50,046 nt of DNA from Sulfurimonas sp. (GTDB lineage: Bacteria > Campylobacterota > Campylobacteria > Campylobacterales > Sulfurimonadaceae): assembly GCA_021648285.1 (NCBI GenBank), contig JAKITC010000013.1, positions 1 through 50,046 on the forward strand, read 5' to 3'. The notes beneath the pieces are model-generated. The model saw nothing but the letters and a program-made list of their open reading frames with translations, did not search any database and had not been told where the DNA came from. A program made the translations under genes and the position numbers. Of this stretch, positions 1 to 8,926 are shown in pieces (the first letter of the stretch is position 1; every line of letters begins with the position of its first letter).

Positions 1-56
1 ATACAAGGCAGGTTAACTGTGACTTGGAGTGTTATACGCCTAAATTTAATGTTTAG
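1..56 (+). CDS. Transposase C-terminus (partial, tentative)
   Basis: A short open frame (codons from base 3, stop TAG at 54-56) ends about 64 bp before the IS terminus. Its tail reads RQVNCDLECYTPKFNV. The spacing of the V, acidic, hydrophobic and Asn residues resembles the C-terminal segment of IS1182-type transposases. The partner start codon would be the ATG at 50012 in the other IS copy. The fragment is too short to assign with certainty, and a competing frame from base 1 stays open through the inverted repeat to 222. Confidence 0.3.
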   Translation, partial: TRQVNCDLECYTPKFNV

Positions 57-120
57 TATTTATGAAACTGACTTTAGGAATAGATATTTGCTGGAAGAGA
101 TTTATTTATCCGACAGACTC
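1..120 (+). mobile_element. Partial insertion sequence, right end
   Basis: The + strand ends here with ATCCGACAGACTC (108-120), which is the inverse complement of GAGTCTGTCGGAT at 49924-49936. Both copies abut CTAG (121-124 and 49920-49923). Beyond the 13-bp repeat the two sequences differ, as expected for the opposite left and right ends of one IS family. The element interrupts the integrase on the minus strand. The rest of it lies outside the window. The family is not certain; the terminal repeat and CTAG target suggest an IS5- or IS1182-type element. Confidence 0.75.
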
Positions 121-1099
121 CTAGTAATGCTCCGTCGCTCATTGGTGTTGTTTTGCTCTTTACACTTGGGAAAATATAAAGACTATCACTTGAGTATAAC
201 TGCATATCTCTTAGTAATGTAACTACTGTATCTGTAAGTGGAATTATGAACTCATTTTTAGTTTTCATTTTTTTAGCTGGTATTGTCCATAGTTTAGTTC
301 CAAAATCTATCTCACCCCATAAAGCCAAACGAATATTAATAGACCGTACAAAAGTATAAGCCATCATCATAAGGGCTTGTTTTGTAGAATACTCTCCGTT
401 ATAGTCATCAATAGAAAGTAATAAGTTTTTAATGCCATTGTCATCTGTTATGGTTGGATAATGATTTTCTTTTGATTTTCCAATAATCTCTGTTAGGTCA
501 ATATCCATTGCAGGGTTTCTTTGTGCTTTTGCATTTGCAACAGCCCATTTAAAAGTTTTGCTGATTGAGTGATAAACTTGCTTTGCACTATTTCTAATAT
601 TTCGCTTCATCATTATCTGTAATATGTTTATTATATCTCTTGCTAAAATATCATCAATAGGTTTATCCCCAATATGTGGGAATACATCATTTACTAAGCC
701 TCTATAGCTTCTCTTGTAATGGCTTCCACTGATGTCATTTTCAATTTTAGAAAGTCTCTCTAAAGCAATTTTCTTAAAAGTGTTTGTATTTTTTAGTTCT
801 TCTTGCTCTTGGGATATTTTTTTATTTTTTATGACTTCACTAGGGTTGATATTATTTGCAATCTCTATTTTATATTTTTCTCTTAGTTCTCTAGCTTTTG
901 ATAATGATACACTTGGGTAAGCCCCTAAAGATAATTTTTGTTCTTTATTATCAAAGCGATATTTTAATTTCCAATGTTTACCACCTGCTTTTGTGACTAA
1001 GAGATATAGACCACCACCATCAGATAGCTTATAGTCCTTATCTTTAGGTTTTGTTGTTTTAATTTTTGTGTCAGTTAGTGGTGTTGTAGTTCGTGCCAT
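74..1099 (-). pseudogene. Tyrosine-recombinase integrase, 3' end lost to an IS
   Basis: This is a P4-like integrase. The N-terminal arm-binding domain (DUF4102 type) has the typical 'LSDGGGLYLLVTKAGGKHW' segment, followed by a core-binding helix bundle and the start of the catalytic domain around 'FVRSINIRLALWGEIDF'. The first ATG is at 1117, but ATG 1099 (MARTTTPLTD) has a GGGAG ribosome binding site and is preferred. Genuine sequence stops at codons over CTAG 121-124. The last ~15 codons (GVCRINKSLPANIYS) are encoded by the IS terminus. The HxxR box and catalytic Tyr of the family are therefore missing and the enzyme should be inactive. It lies downstream of tRNA-Ser in the same direction, the usual arrangement for a tRNA-targeting island. 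Confidence 0.9.
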
Positions 1100-1122
1100 A
1101 AAAACTCCCTTTTGCAAACTAA

Positions 1123-1180
1123 AGGGGCTTATTTTATTTATTAGAGGGCTTTAAAATATTAAGCCCTTAAAATAGCCCCT
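1123..1180. repeat. Nested inverted repeat upstream of the integrase
   Basis: The outer arms are AGGGGCT (1123-1129) and AGCCCCT (1174-1180), extended by an imperfect ATTTT/AAAAT match. The inner arms are AGGGCTT (1145-1151) and AAGCCCT (1161-1167). The structure lies 24-81 bp upstream of the integrase start. It could be an operator, an arm-type or excisionase site, or a hairpin in the leader. No T-run is seen on the exit side. Confidence 0.55.
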
Positions 1181-1293
1181 AAAAAGTTGAGATTACTATA
1201 GCACACATTGAATTAAGTTAGACTAATAAAAATATAGAAGCTTGTATTTAAGGGGTTTATTTAGATGTTATTGGATTGTATTAGATTAAGAAG

Positions 1294-1382
1294 TGGTGGA
1301 CCCTCAGAGATTCGAACTCTGGGAGGTATAACCCTCGCTGGTTTTCAAGACCAGTGCATTCGACCAACTCTGCCAAAGATCC
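1294..1382 (-). tRNA. tRNA-Ser (UGA)
   Basis: The complement folds as a class II tRNA. The acceptor GGATCTT pairs with AGGGTCC, CCA is encoded (1294-1296), the T-loop is TTCGAAT, and the anticodon stem CTGGT/ACCAG encloses loop CTTGAAA with anticodon TGA. The long variable arm fits serine. It is the last gene of a four-tRNA cluster. Being next to the integrase, it is the probable attachment site of the interrupted island, and it is intact. Confidence 0.95.
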
Positions 1383-1411
1383 ACGTTTAGTTGTTTCATA
1401 ATTTATAAAAC

Positions 1412-1485
1412 TGGAGGTGCCACCCAGATTTGAACTGGGGATAGCAGCTTTGCAGGCTGCGGCCTTACCACTTGGCGATGGCACC
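1412..1485 (-). tRNA. tRNA-Cys (GCA)
   Basis: The complement has acceptor GGTGCCA pairing with TGGCACC, discriminator T, encoded CCA, and anticodon stem GCAGC/GCTGC with loop CTGCAAA (anticodon GCA). It is 74 nt long. It is the third gene of the minus-strand Gly-Leu-Cys-Ser cluster. Confidence 0.95.
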
Positions 1486-1503
1486 AGTTATCTTTCATAT
1501 CAA

Positions 1504-1590
1504 TGGTGCCCGGAGCCGGACTTGAACCGGCACAGTATTGCTACCGGGGGATTTTAAGTCCCCTGCGTCTACCAATTTCGCCATCCGGGC
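1504..1590 (-). tRNA. tRNA-Leu (UAA)
   Basis: The complement has acceptor GCCCGGA pairing with TCCGGGC, encoded CCA, and anticodon stem GGGGA/TCCCC with loop CTTAAAA (anticodon TAA). The long variable arm is typical of leucine tRNA. It is 87 nt long. Confidence 0.95.
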
Positions 1591-1623
1591 ATAGTGGAAT
1601 GAAATCACAGTTTATAATTATAA

Positions 1624-1698
<75 letters not shown>

Positions 1699-1733
1699 AT
1701 GTTAAATAACGCACTTAATTTTAAGTGAGCGGA

Positions 1734-1739
1734 ATTATA
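1734..1739 (-). promoter_or_regulatory. Probable -10 box of the tRNA cluster
   Basis: The complement reads CGCTATAATTCC. A perfect TATAAT lies about 36 bp upstream of tRNA-Gly. A short inverted repeat, CACTTAA/TTAAGTG (1712-1727), lies between the box and the first tRNA. Confidence 0.6.
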
Positions 1740-1793
1740 GCGATTTAATTTTTGTTTGTAAAGAGTTTTCAAGAGAAATATATAAAAAAATGG

Positions 1794-1799
1794 TATAAT
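1794..1799 (+). promoter_or_regulatory. Probable -10 box of ilvD
   Basis: TGGTATAAT at 1791-1799 is an extended -10 motif 41 bp upstream of the ilvD start, in a T/A-rich stretch typical of Campylobacterota sigma-70 promoters, which lack a clear -35. Confidence 0.6.
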
Positions 1800-1840
1800 C
1801 GCATTTATATTAAATATGACAATTATCTATAAGGATTTTT

Positions 1841-3526
1841 ATGAGAAGTGATATAATAAAGAAGGGTTTTGACAAAGCTCCTCACCGTTCACTGCTTCGT
1901 GCTACTGGACTAAAGGACGAAGATTTTGATAAGCCATTTATTGGTATAGCAAACAGCTATATAGATATTATTCCTGGGCATTTTTTCCTGCATGAATATG
2001 GTGAAATTGTAAAAGAAGCCATTCGTGAAGCTGGTGGTGTTCCATTTGTTTTTAACACTATAGGTGTTGATGATGGAATCGCTATGGGTCACGAAGGTAT
2101 GCTTTATTCTTTACCTTCTCGTGAGATAATTGCAGACTCAATAGAAACTGTTATGAATGCTCACCAACTTGATGCAATGATATGTATCCCTAACTGTGAT
2201 AAAATCGTTCCAGGTATGATAATGGGAGCTCTTCGTGTTAATGTTCCTACTATATTTGTTTCAGGTGGACCTATGGAGGTTGGTCATAAAGCAGACGGTA
2301 CTCCGATAGATTTGGCTACTGCATTTGAGGCTGTTGGTGAACATGCTGAAGGTAAAATTAGTGATGAAGAACTTTATGAAATAGAGTGTAATGCTTGTCC
2401 AAGTGGTGGCTCTTGTTCTGGTATGTTTACAGCAAACTCTATGAACACACTTTGTGAAGCTATGGGAATTGCACTTCCAGGGAATGGAACTGTTTTGGCA
2501 ATGACTCCTGAGCGTATAGCTATGGTTAAAAAAGCTGCTAAGAGAATCGTTGAACTTGCTTTAGAAGATAATCCTAAAAACAATATGAAAAATATTTTAA
2601 ATGAAAAAGCTATTCACAATGCTTTCGTTGTAGATATGGCAATGGGTGGAAGCTCAAATACTGTTTTACATATGTTAGCTATCGCTATAGAAGCAGATGT
2701 TGATTTTAATATTAAAAAAATTAATGAAATCGCTGATAGAGTAGCTCATATTGCAAAAATTTCTCCTTCATTAACAACTGTTCATATGAAAGATATTGAT
2801 GATGCTGGTGGAGTTAATGCAGTTATGAAAGAGGTAAGTCGTCGTACTGGTTTACTTCACCTAGATGCTCGGATGATTACTGGTGAAACTTTAGAAGAGC
2901 GTATTAAAGATGCAAAAATTCTAGATGAAAATATTATTCATACAAATGAAAATGCTTACTCTCAAGTTGGTGGTCTTTCAATTTTATTTGGAAACCTAGC
3001 GCTAGAGGGTGCTGTTGTTAAAACTGCTGGTATTGAGGCAAATATGCGCCAGTTCAAAGGAACCGCTGTATGTTTTAACTCTCAACCACAAGCAATTGCA
3101 GGTATTATGAGTCACAAGGTAAAAGCTGGTGATGTAGTAGTTATCCGTTATGAAGGACCAAAAGGTGGACCTGGTATGCAAGAGATGCTAGCTCCAACTG
3201 CCCTTATTCAAGGTATGGGGCTTGGAGATAGTGTAGCTCTTATAACAGATGGTCGCTTCTCTGGTGCTACAAAAGGTGCTTCAATCGGTCATGTTTCTCC
3301 TGAAGCTGCCGAGGGCGGATTAATCGCTTTGATAGAAGATGGAGATGAGATTGAACTTGATACTGATGCTCACGTATTGCAGTTAAATGTAGCTGATGAT
3401 ATATTAGAAAAAAGAAAAGCTAAATGGAAACCTTATAAAAATGAGGTTAAATCTAAATGGCTTAAACGTTATCAACTACTAGTTTCAAATGCATCAAACG
3501 GTGCAGTTTTAAAGACTGAACTGTAA
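1841..3526 (+). CDS. ilvD: Dihydroxy-acid dehydratase
   Basis: This enzyme dehydrates 2,3-dihydroxy-isovalerate and 2,3-dihydroxy-3-methylvalerate, the third common step of valine and isoleucine synthesis (also feeding leucine and pantothenate), in the cytoplasm. At 561 aa it is full length. The family Fe-S cysteines are visible in 'CIPNCDK' and '[20 protein letters not shown]', and the C-terminal '[10 protein letters not shown]' segment is present. The start ATG has an AAGGA box 5 bp upstream and a promoter at 1794. It does not sit next to other ilv genes. It is followed by a hairpin and the Wadjet operon on the same strand. Confidence 0.97.
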   Translation: MRSDIIKKGFDKAPHRSLLRATGLKDEDFDKPFIGIANSYIDIIPGHFFLHEYGEIVKEAIREAGGVPFVFNTIGVDDGIAMGHEGMLYSLPSREIIADSIETVMNAHQLDAMICIPNCDKIVPGMIMGALRVNVPTIFVSGGPMEVGHKADGTPIDLATAFEAVGEHAEGKISDEELYEIECNACPSGGSCSGMFTANSMNTLCEAMGIALPGNGTVLAMTPERIAMVKKAAKRIVELALEDNPKNNMKNILNEKAIHNAFVVDMAMGGSSNTVLHMLAIAIEADVDFNIKKINEIADRVAHIAKISPSLTTVHMKDIDDAGGVNAVMKEVSRRTGLLHLDARMITGETLEERIKDAKILDENIIHTNENAYSQVGGLSILFGNLALEGAVVKTAGIEANMRQFKGTAVCFNSQPQAIAGIMSHKVKAGDVVVIRYEGPKGGPGMQEMLAPTALIQGMGLGDSVALITDGRFSGATKGASIGHVSPEAAEGGLIALIEDGDEIELDTDAHVLQLNVADDILEKRKAKWKPYKNEVKSKWLKRYQLLVSNASNGAVLKTEL

Positions 3527-3534
3527 ATAAATAT

Positions 3535-3566
3535 GTCCTACATACAAAGAGAGTTGCATGTAGGAC
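3535..3566 (+). terminator. Hairpin between ilvD and jetA
   Basis: A 9-bp perfect inverted repeat, GTCCTACAT (3535-3543) and ATGTAGGAC (3558-3566), has a 14-nt loop. It is followed by TATTAAAG rather than a T-run, so it may act as a weak terminator or transcript stabiliser separating ilvD from the defence operon. Confidence 0.45.
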
Positions 3567-3582
3567 TATTAAAGAGGTATAG

Positions 3583-5022
3583 ATGAAATTTGATTATCTA
3601 AAACATCTAAAAAGTACCAATCAAACCATAAAACTATTAAACAGCGACAACTTTGCTTTTATGTTGAGCTTCTTTCATTTTGTATTTGTGAAAAAAGCTC
3701 ATATAGTTCTCTCTCATAGTGAAATCATTCAGTATCTTGATGATTATCTTTTCGACCTAAACAACTCCTATAACAATATATTTGTAAAAACTGCTAAAGA
3801 GTATCTTAATGATTTTTCAAATGATAAAAATGGCTATCTTAGAAAATATCATGGAGATGGTGATGAACCACTTTATGAGCTTACACCTCACACAAACAAA
3901 GCTTTAGAGTTTGTAGAGTCTCTTGCAAAGAGTGAGTTTGTGGCGAGTCGCTCTAAATTTAACATCATATTTGAGCTTCTTGAAGATTTGGAATTTGAAA
4001 CAAAACTTGACAATACACAGCGAATAAAAAAGCTTCAGGCACAAAAAGATGGGATAGATGCACAGATAGAGTCTATAAAGTTCAAAAAAGATTTGAGGTT
4101 TGATAGTTCGAGGATAAAGGAGCATTATATTCAGATAGATGAGTTAGTGCGAAAATTAAAGTATGATTTTTCAGAGATGGAGTATAATTTTAGAGACCTA
4201 AATAAACTTGCTATGGAAAACATTACTCTAAGAGATGATGCAAAGAGTGGTGTTTTAGATTCTGTTTTTGAGGTGGAAGATAGCATAAGAAACTCTGCAC
4301 AAGGAAAGAGTTTTTTCGCTTTTTGGCAACTTTTAACAGATTTAAAAAGAAGTGAAAAACTCACAAGACTTCTAAAAAATCTTTATGAGATAGATAGTGT
4401 AAAAAGCATAGACAAAGATGAAAAGCTAGCAGATATAAAATACACCCTACTAAAAAGTGCAGATAAGATCTACAAAGTATCGGCAAAACTCATAGAACAA
4501 CTTAGAAGATTTATAGATGATAGAGTTTGGATAGAGAATAAACGGGTACTAGAGCTATGTAAAAACATAGAAAAATCAGCTATATTTTTAAAAGAAAATC
4601 AACCCACACAAAGAGAATTTTTTAGCATAAAAGGTAATAGCTTAAAGATTGATTCTATATTCGAAAAGTCCCTGTATACACCAAAAACTCCACAACTATT
4701 TGAAAAAAATGACAAACCACAAGAGATAAACATAGAGATGAATAGCTTTTACAATCTCTTTTTTGTGGATGAAGAGTTACTAAAGAAAAACATAGCCCAG
4801 ATGCTAAACACTCAACCACAATGCACACTAGAGGAGTTAACAAAAAGGTTCGCTATCTCAAAAGGTGTTAGCGAGCTTGTTAGCTATGTCAGTATAGCTA
4901 GAAACAGTGAAGATGCGATGGTAGATGAAAGTGTTTGTGTCAAACTAGAGATAGTTGATTTTGATGGGATGATTAAGGTTGTGAAGATGCCAAAAATTAT
5001 TTTTACTAAAGGAAAACAATGA
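3583..5022 (+). CDS. jetA: Wadjet type I JetA (MksF-like kleisin, DUF3375)
   Basis: This is the first gene of a four-gene Wadjet I / MksFEBG operon, a defence system that recognises and cleaves closed circular plasmid DNA. At 479 aa it has the DUF3375 layout. The N-terminal helical region is around 'LLNSDNFAFMLSFFHFVF', and a long charged helical middle (about 150-330) precedes a C-terminal winged-helix-like part. In this family JetA is the kleisin bridging the JetC ATPase heads and recruiting JetB. The start is supported by an AGAGG box 6 bp upstream. The stop overlaps the jetB ATG (ATGA), indicating translational coupling. The assignment rests on family resemblance plus the four-gene order. 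Confidence 0.9.
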   Translation: MKFDYLKHLKSTNQTIKLLNSDNFAFMLSFFHFVFVKKAHIVLSHSEIIQYLDDYLFDLNNSYNNIFVKTAKEYLNDFSNDKNGYLRKYHGDGDEPLYELTPHTNKALEFVESLAKSEFVASRSKFNIIFELLEDLEFETKLDNTQRIKKLQAQKDGIDAQIESIKFKKDLRFDSSRIKEHYIQIDELVRKLKYDFSEMEYNFRDLNKLAMENITLRDDAKSGVLDSVFEVEDSIRNSAQGKSFFAFWQLLTDLKRSEKLTRLLKNLYEIDSVKSIDKDEKLADIKYTLLKSADKIYKVSAKLIEQLRRFIDDRVWIENKRVLELCKNIEKSAIFLKENQPTQREFFSIKGNSLKIDSIFEKSLYTPKTPQLFEKNDKPQEINIEMNSFYNLFFVDEELLKKNIAQMLNTQPQCTLEELTKRFAISKGVSELVSYVSIARNSEDAMVDESVCVKLEIVDFDGMIKVVKMPKIIFTKGKQ

Positions 5023-5585
5023 ATATCAATGCACGAACAGCTATAATATTACTTGTAAAGGGTTTATTTTATAAAAGCGATAACGAAAAAGCTTGGGATG
5101 AGCTGATTGAGGGGAGTCATGGGGCTATAAGTGACTACTTTGAAGTTGTTGGGCTTATTGTTATGTGTGATGAGAGTGAGGGTTTTGCTTATCTGCAAAA
5201 TATGAGTTATGAAGAGGGAGAGGAGGGTTTGCCTAAGCTGATACGAAGCAGAGAACTTAGTTATAAGGTATCGCTTCTTTGTGTTTTGCTTAGAAAAAAG
5301 ATAGCTGACTTTGATATGCAAAATGAAGATACAAAGGCAGTCATAACCAATCAAGAGATAAAAGATATGGTTTTGCTCTTCATACCCACAAAAACAAACG
5401 AGGTAAAAACTTTAAAAGAGGTAGATGTTAGCATCAAAAAAATTGAGGAACTTGGTTTTTTAAGAAAATTAAAAAATCAAGATGGCGTTTATGAGATAAA
5501 ACGCTCCATAAAAGCTTTTGTAGATGCGCAGTGGCTAAATGAGCTAGATGTAAAACTTCAAGAGTATAGAGAGGTTGAGGGTTGA
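5019..5585 (+). CDS. jetB: Wadjet type I JetB (MksE-like, DUF4194)
   Basis: This is the small (188 aa) DUF4194/MksE-type subunit, a winged-helix KITE-like protein that binds the kleisin JetA. The N-terminus 'ARTAIILLVKGLFYKSDN' followed by 'AWDELI' and the central 'GLPKLIRSRELSYKVSLLCVLL' segment are typical of DUF4194 proteins. It overlaps jetA by 4 bp, and its TGA overlaps the jetC ATG. No catalytic residues are expected. The function follows from family and operon position. Confidence 0.9.
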   Translation: MNINARTAIILLVKGLFYKSDNEKAWDELIEGSHGAISDYFEVVGLIVMCDESEGFAYLQNMSYEEGEEGLPKLIRSRELSYKVSLLCVLLRKKIADFDMQNEDTKAVITNQEIKDMVLLFIPTKTNEVKTLKEVDVSIKKIEELGFLRKLKNQDGVYEIKRSIKAFVDAQWLNELDVKLQEYREVEG

Positions 5586-8500
5586 TGGAGCAAAGATTTG
5601 ATTTTGCCACAGATGATACAAAAGCAGGTTTTAGACTTGATGCATTTGAGTTTTATAACTGGGGTACGTATGATGGGTATTTTAGGTTAGAGTTAGGTAA
5701 AAACAACGCTCTTTTAACTGGCGATATTGGCTCAGGTAAATCAACAGTAGTAGATGCATTAACCACTCTTTTAGTTCCTCATCAAAGGATAGTCTATAAC
5801 AAAGCAGCAGGTGCTGAGAGTAAAGAGAGAAGCCTAAACTCCTACATACTAGGAGAGTATAAAAGCTCAAAAGATGAAAACTTCACATCTGCTAAGGCAG
5901 TGGCACTTAGAGATGCTACCAACACCTTTAGTGTTCTTCTTGCTAACTTTAAAAATGATGGTTATGATGAAGAGGTAACCATTGCACAGTTTTTATATAT
6001 ATCTAACTTACAGGTGCATAAGTTTTTTGTGGTTTGTAAAAATACACTTAGTATCAAAAAAGATTTTTTTGATTTTAAAGATATAAGAGAGTTGAAGAAA
6101 AATCTTCGCAAGGTTTTACATCTTAATATTTATGATAGTTTTAAGGATTATTCCAAAGATTTTAGGCGGTTGATGGGTATCAAAAATGAGCAGGCATTAA
6201 ATCTTTTTTACCAAACGGTTTCACTTAAAGCTATTGGCAATCTTACTCAGTTTATTCGCTCGCATATGTTAGAACCTAGTACGATGGATACTAAAATAGA
6301 TGAACTATGTAAAAACTTTAGTGAACTAAACCACATGCACACTTTAGTTCTTCGTGCAAAGAGGCAGATAGAGCTTTTAAACCCCATAGATAAAGAGGGC
6401 AAGAAGTATGAAAATATCTTAGAATCTAAAAAAAGTTTTGAGCTTTATCGAGAAAATCTTAGTGCATACTTTTCTTCATATAAAGTTGAACTTTTAAAAA
6501 CTAAGATAGAAGAATTAGGTATAGAAAAAAGCAAAAAATTATCTCAAAAAACTACAACTCAAATAACTCAAGATGAACAAAATGAAAAACTTTTAGAGCT
6601 AAAGCTAGAGTTAAAGCAAAGTGGTGGAGATAGACTAAACTCCATAGATAAAGAGATAGGTTTTCATGAAAAGTCTATGCAAGATATAAAAAAATCAAAC
6701 AAAATTTACAATGAGCTAGCCCATAAACTAAAACTTCCAACAGTCTCAAGCGAGCATAGATTTTTAAACAACCTAAATGATGCTCAAAAGAACTATGATA
6801 ATATTAAAAATTTATCTGATGGTTTGCAGGAGAAAATCATCATATCAAAGGGAGCTTCTAAGCGTTATGAGGAACATTCACTAGAGCTACAAGCGGAGTT
6901 AGCATACCTAAAAAATCATCACTCAAATATACCTCATAAAATCTCTAAAATAAGAGATAATATGGCAAAAGAGTTGGATTTGAGTGCAGATAAACTTCCT
7001 TTTGTTGGAGAGCTTTTAGAAGTGCAAGACAAAAACTGGGAAGGAGCGATAGAGAGAGTGCTACATAGTTTTGCTCTGTCGCTTTTAGTAGATAGTGAAT
7101 ATTATGACAAGGTTAGTGAGTATGTTGAGAGGACAAACTTAAAGGGCAAACTTGTATATCTAAAGGTACAAAAAGAAAAAAATAGAGATAGGTTTGTAGA
7201 AATTTTGCCATCATCACTACTAAATAAGATAAATATCAAATCAACATCCTCGCTATATGACCCACTTAAATCTATGCTAGATGAAAGATTTAATATCCCA
7301 TGTGTTGAGAATATGTCGGATTTTAGAAAGTACAAAAAAGCACTTACAATTAGAGGGCAGTATAAGGCTAGTCTGTCTCGACATGAAAAAGATGACAGAA
7401 GAGCTATCGATGACAGTAGAAACTGGGTTTTAGGTTGGGATAATGCCACAAAACTTCAACAAATTCAAGAGGACTATGATAAAGAGCTAGAAAAGATCGA
7501 GTTTATGGCTCAAAAGATAAAGAGCATAGACAAACGGATGAGAGAGATAGAAGAGCTAAGAGATAATCTCAGAGATATACTTAAATTTGGGGAGTTTGCT
7601 AATATAGATTGGTACATGTACTCTAAAAAAATAGAGATGCTTCAAGGTGAAAAAGAGGAGCTTCAAAAAAGTAGTGATATTATAAAAGTATTGCAAGATA
7701 AGATAACAGAGATAGTTCAAAATATAAAAAAAGATAGAGATATACTAGATGCCTTGATAGAAAATATCGCTAAACTTGATAGCACGATACAACTTAGAGA
7801 GCTAGAACTAGGCGAAGCAGTTTTGCGAGTCCAAAATGCAGATGATTTAGATAGTGTAAAAACAGAGCTAGAAAAACTAAGTAGTGAAATAGTAAGCGAT
7901 AAATTAAATTTGAATAATATTAAGATGAGTGAGTCAAAATTAAGAGTGCATATTCAAAAACAGCTAGATTCTATGAGTGGGATGATAAATCGCTCCTCAC
8001 TAAGCATCATAAAACAGATGAGTATTTATAAAAATGAGTTTGCAGTGGAATCTAAAGAGTTTGATAGTGCCATAGAATCTCTTGATGAGTTTAGGCAGAA
8101 GCTAGTTGAGCTTAAAAAAGATGACCTGCCTAAGTGGGAGAAAAGATTTAAAGAGCTGTTTCGTGAAAAAACTATACAAAATATAGTGCTTGTTCAAACA
8201 GAGTTAGAGCATCAAGCAGACGAGATAAAATTTAAGATACAAAAAATTAACAACTCACTCAGAGATATAGAATACAGTGATGGAACATATATAGAGTTGA
8301 TGGCCCAGAGGTCAAAAAATATTGAAATAAGAGAGTTTAAAGAGAGTCTTAAACACTCTATATCTGGGTCTATAAATGATGAAAATCTCATTGAAGAGTC
8401 TAAGTTTTTAGAGATAAAAGCTATTATTGAAAGACTCAATGGCAGAGAAAATCATAGTGATATAGATAAAAAATGGCGAAAACTTGTAACAGATGTAAGA

Positions 8501-8926
8501 AACTGGTTTGACTTTTCTGCGATGGAGAGGTTTAGTAGTGATGGCAGTGAAAAGGAGTTCTATCCCCATAGTGGTGGAAAATCTGGCGGTCAAAAAGAGA
8601 AACTAGCATACACAGTCTTAGCCTCATCTTTAGCATTTCAGTTTGGGCTAGAGTATGATCAGATAAAGAGTCGTTCATTCAGATTTGTGATGATTGATGA
8701 AGCTTTTGGAAGAGGAAGTGATGAGAGTAGTCGCTATGCTCTTAGACTATTTGAGAAACTAAACCTACAATTACTTGTAATAACTCCAAAACAGAAAATA
8801 AATATCATAGAGCCATTTGTAAGCAGTGTCCATTTTGTGCATAACCAAGATGGAAAAAACTCTTCCCTTCTTTCTATGAGTATTGAAGAATTTGTGAAAA
8901 ATAAACAAAAAACTAGTAATTCATGA
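5585..8926 (+). CDS. jetC: Wadjet type I JetC (SMC-like ATPase, MksB)
   Basis: This is the SMC-family ATPase of the plasmid-cleaving complex and probably its loop-extruding motor. Of 1113 aa, the N-terminal head has Walker A GDIGSGKST (46-54). Two long coiled-coil arms flank a hinge-like globular part around 'FVGELLEVQDKNWEGAIERV' (about 470-560). The C-terminal head has the ABC signature 'HSGGKSGGQKEKLAY' (about 996) and Walker B 'RFVMIDEAFG' (about 1033). The ATG at 5585 overlaps the jetB stop (TGATG) and is preferred to the in-frame TTG one codon earlier. All ATPase motifs are intact, so the system looks functional. Confidence 0.95.
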   Translation: MEQRFDFATDDTKAGFRLDAFEFYNWGTYDGYFRLELGKNNALLTGDIGSGKSTVVDALTTLLVPHQRIVYNKAAGAESKERSLNSYILGEYKSSKDENFTSAKAVALRDATNTFSVLLANFKNDGYDEEVTIAQFLYISNLQVHKFFVVCKNTLSIKKDFFDFKDIRELKKNLRKVLHLNIYDSFKDYSKDFRRLMGIKNEQALNLFYQTVSLKAIGNLTQFIRSHMLEPSTMDTKIDELCKNFSELNHMHTLVLRAKRQIELLNPIDKEGKKYENILESKKSFELYRENLSAYFSSYKVELLKTKIEELGIEKSKKLSQKTTTQITQDEQNEKLLELKLELKQSGGDRLNSIDKEIGFHEKSMQDIKKSNKIYNELAHKLKLPTVSSEHRFLNNLNDAQKNYDNIKNLSDGLQEKIIISKGASKRYEEHSLELQAELAYLKNHHSNIPHKISKIRDNMAKELDLSADKLPFVGELLEVQDKNWEGAIERVLHSFALSLLVDSEYYDKVSEYVERTNLKGKLVYLKVQKEKNRDRFVEILPSSLLNKINIKSTSSLYDPLKSMLDERFNIPCVENMSDFRKYKKALTIRGQYKASLSRHEKDDRRAIDDSRNWVLGWDNATKLQQIQEDYDKELEKIEFMAQKIKSIDKRMREIEELRDNLRDILKFGEFANIDWYMYSKKIEMLQGEKEELQKSSDIIKVLQDKITEIVQNIKKDRDILDALIENIAKLDSTIQLRELELGEAVLRVQNADDLDSVKTELEKLSSEIVSDKLNLNNIKMSESKLRVHIQKQLDSMSGMINRSSLSIIKQMSIYKNEFAVESKEFDSAIESLDEFRQKLVELKKDDLPKWEKRFKELFREKTIQNIVLVQTELEHQADEIKFKIQKINNSLRDIEYSDGTYIELMAQRSKNIEIREFKESLKHSISGSINDENLIEESKFLEIKAIIERLNGRENHSDIDKKWRKLVTDVRNWFDFSAMERFSSDGSEKEFYPHSGGKSGGQKEKLAYTVLASSLAFQFGLEYDQIKSRSFRFVMIDEAFGRGSDESSRYALRLFEKLNLQLLVITPKQKINIIEPFVSSVHFVHNQDGKNSSLLSMSIEEFVKNKQKTSNS

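Noticed and set aside
19..222. 67-aa ORF across the IS end
   Set aside because: It crosses the IS terminus into the antisense strand of the integrase and has no clear ribosome binding site; at best its first part is IS-derived.
1741..1840. T-box or leader-peptide attenuator for ilvD
   Set aside because: The leader from the -10 box to the ATG is only about 35 nt, with no specifier-loop structure or codon-rich leader.
5064..5354. 96-aa antisense ORF inside jetB (and similar antisense frames in jetC, addA, ccoP)
   Set aside because: No ribosome binding site or motif; shadows of well-supported genes on the other strand.
3583..8926. Chromosomal MukBEF/MksBEF condensin rather than defence
   Set aside because: The fourth gene (DUF3322/DUF2220 toprim nuclease) and the DUF3375/DUF4194 partners in this order define Wadjet type I; a housekeeping condensin would lack the nuclease.
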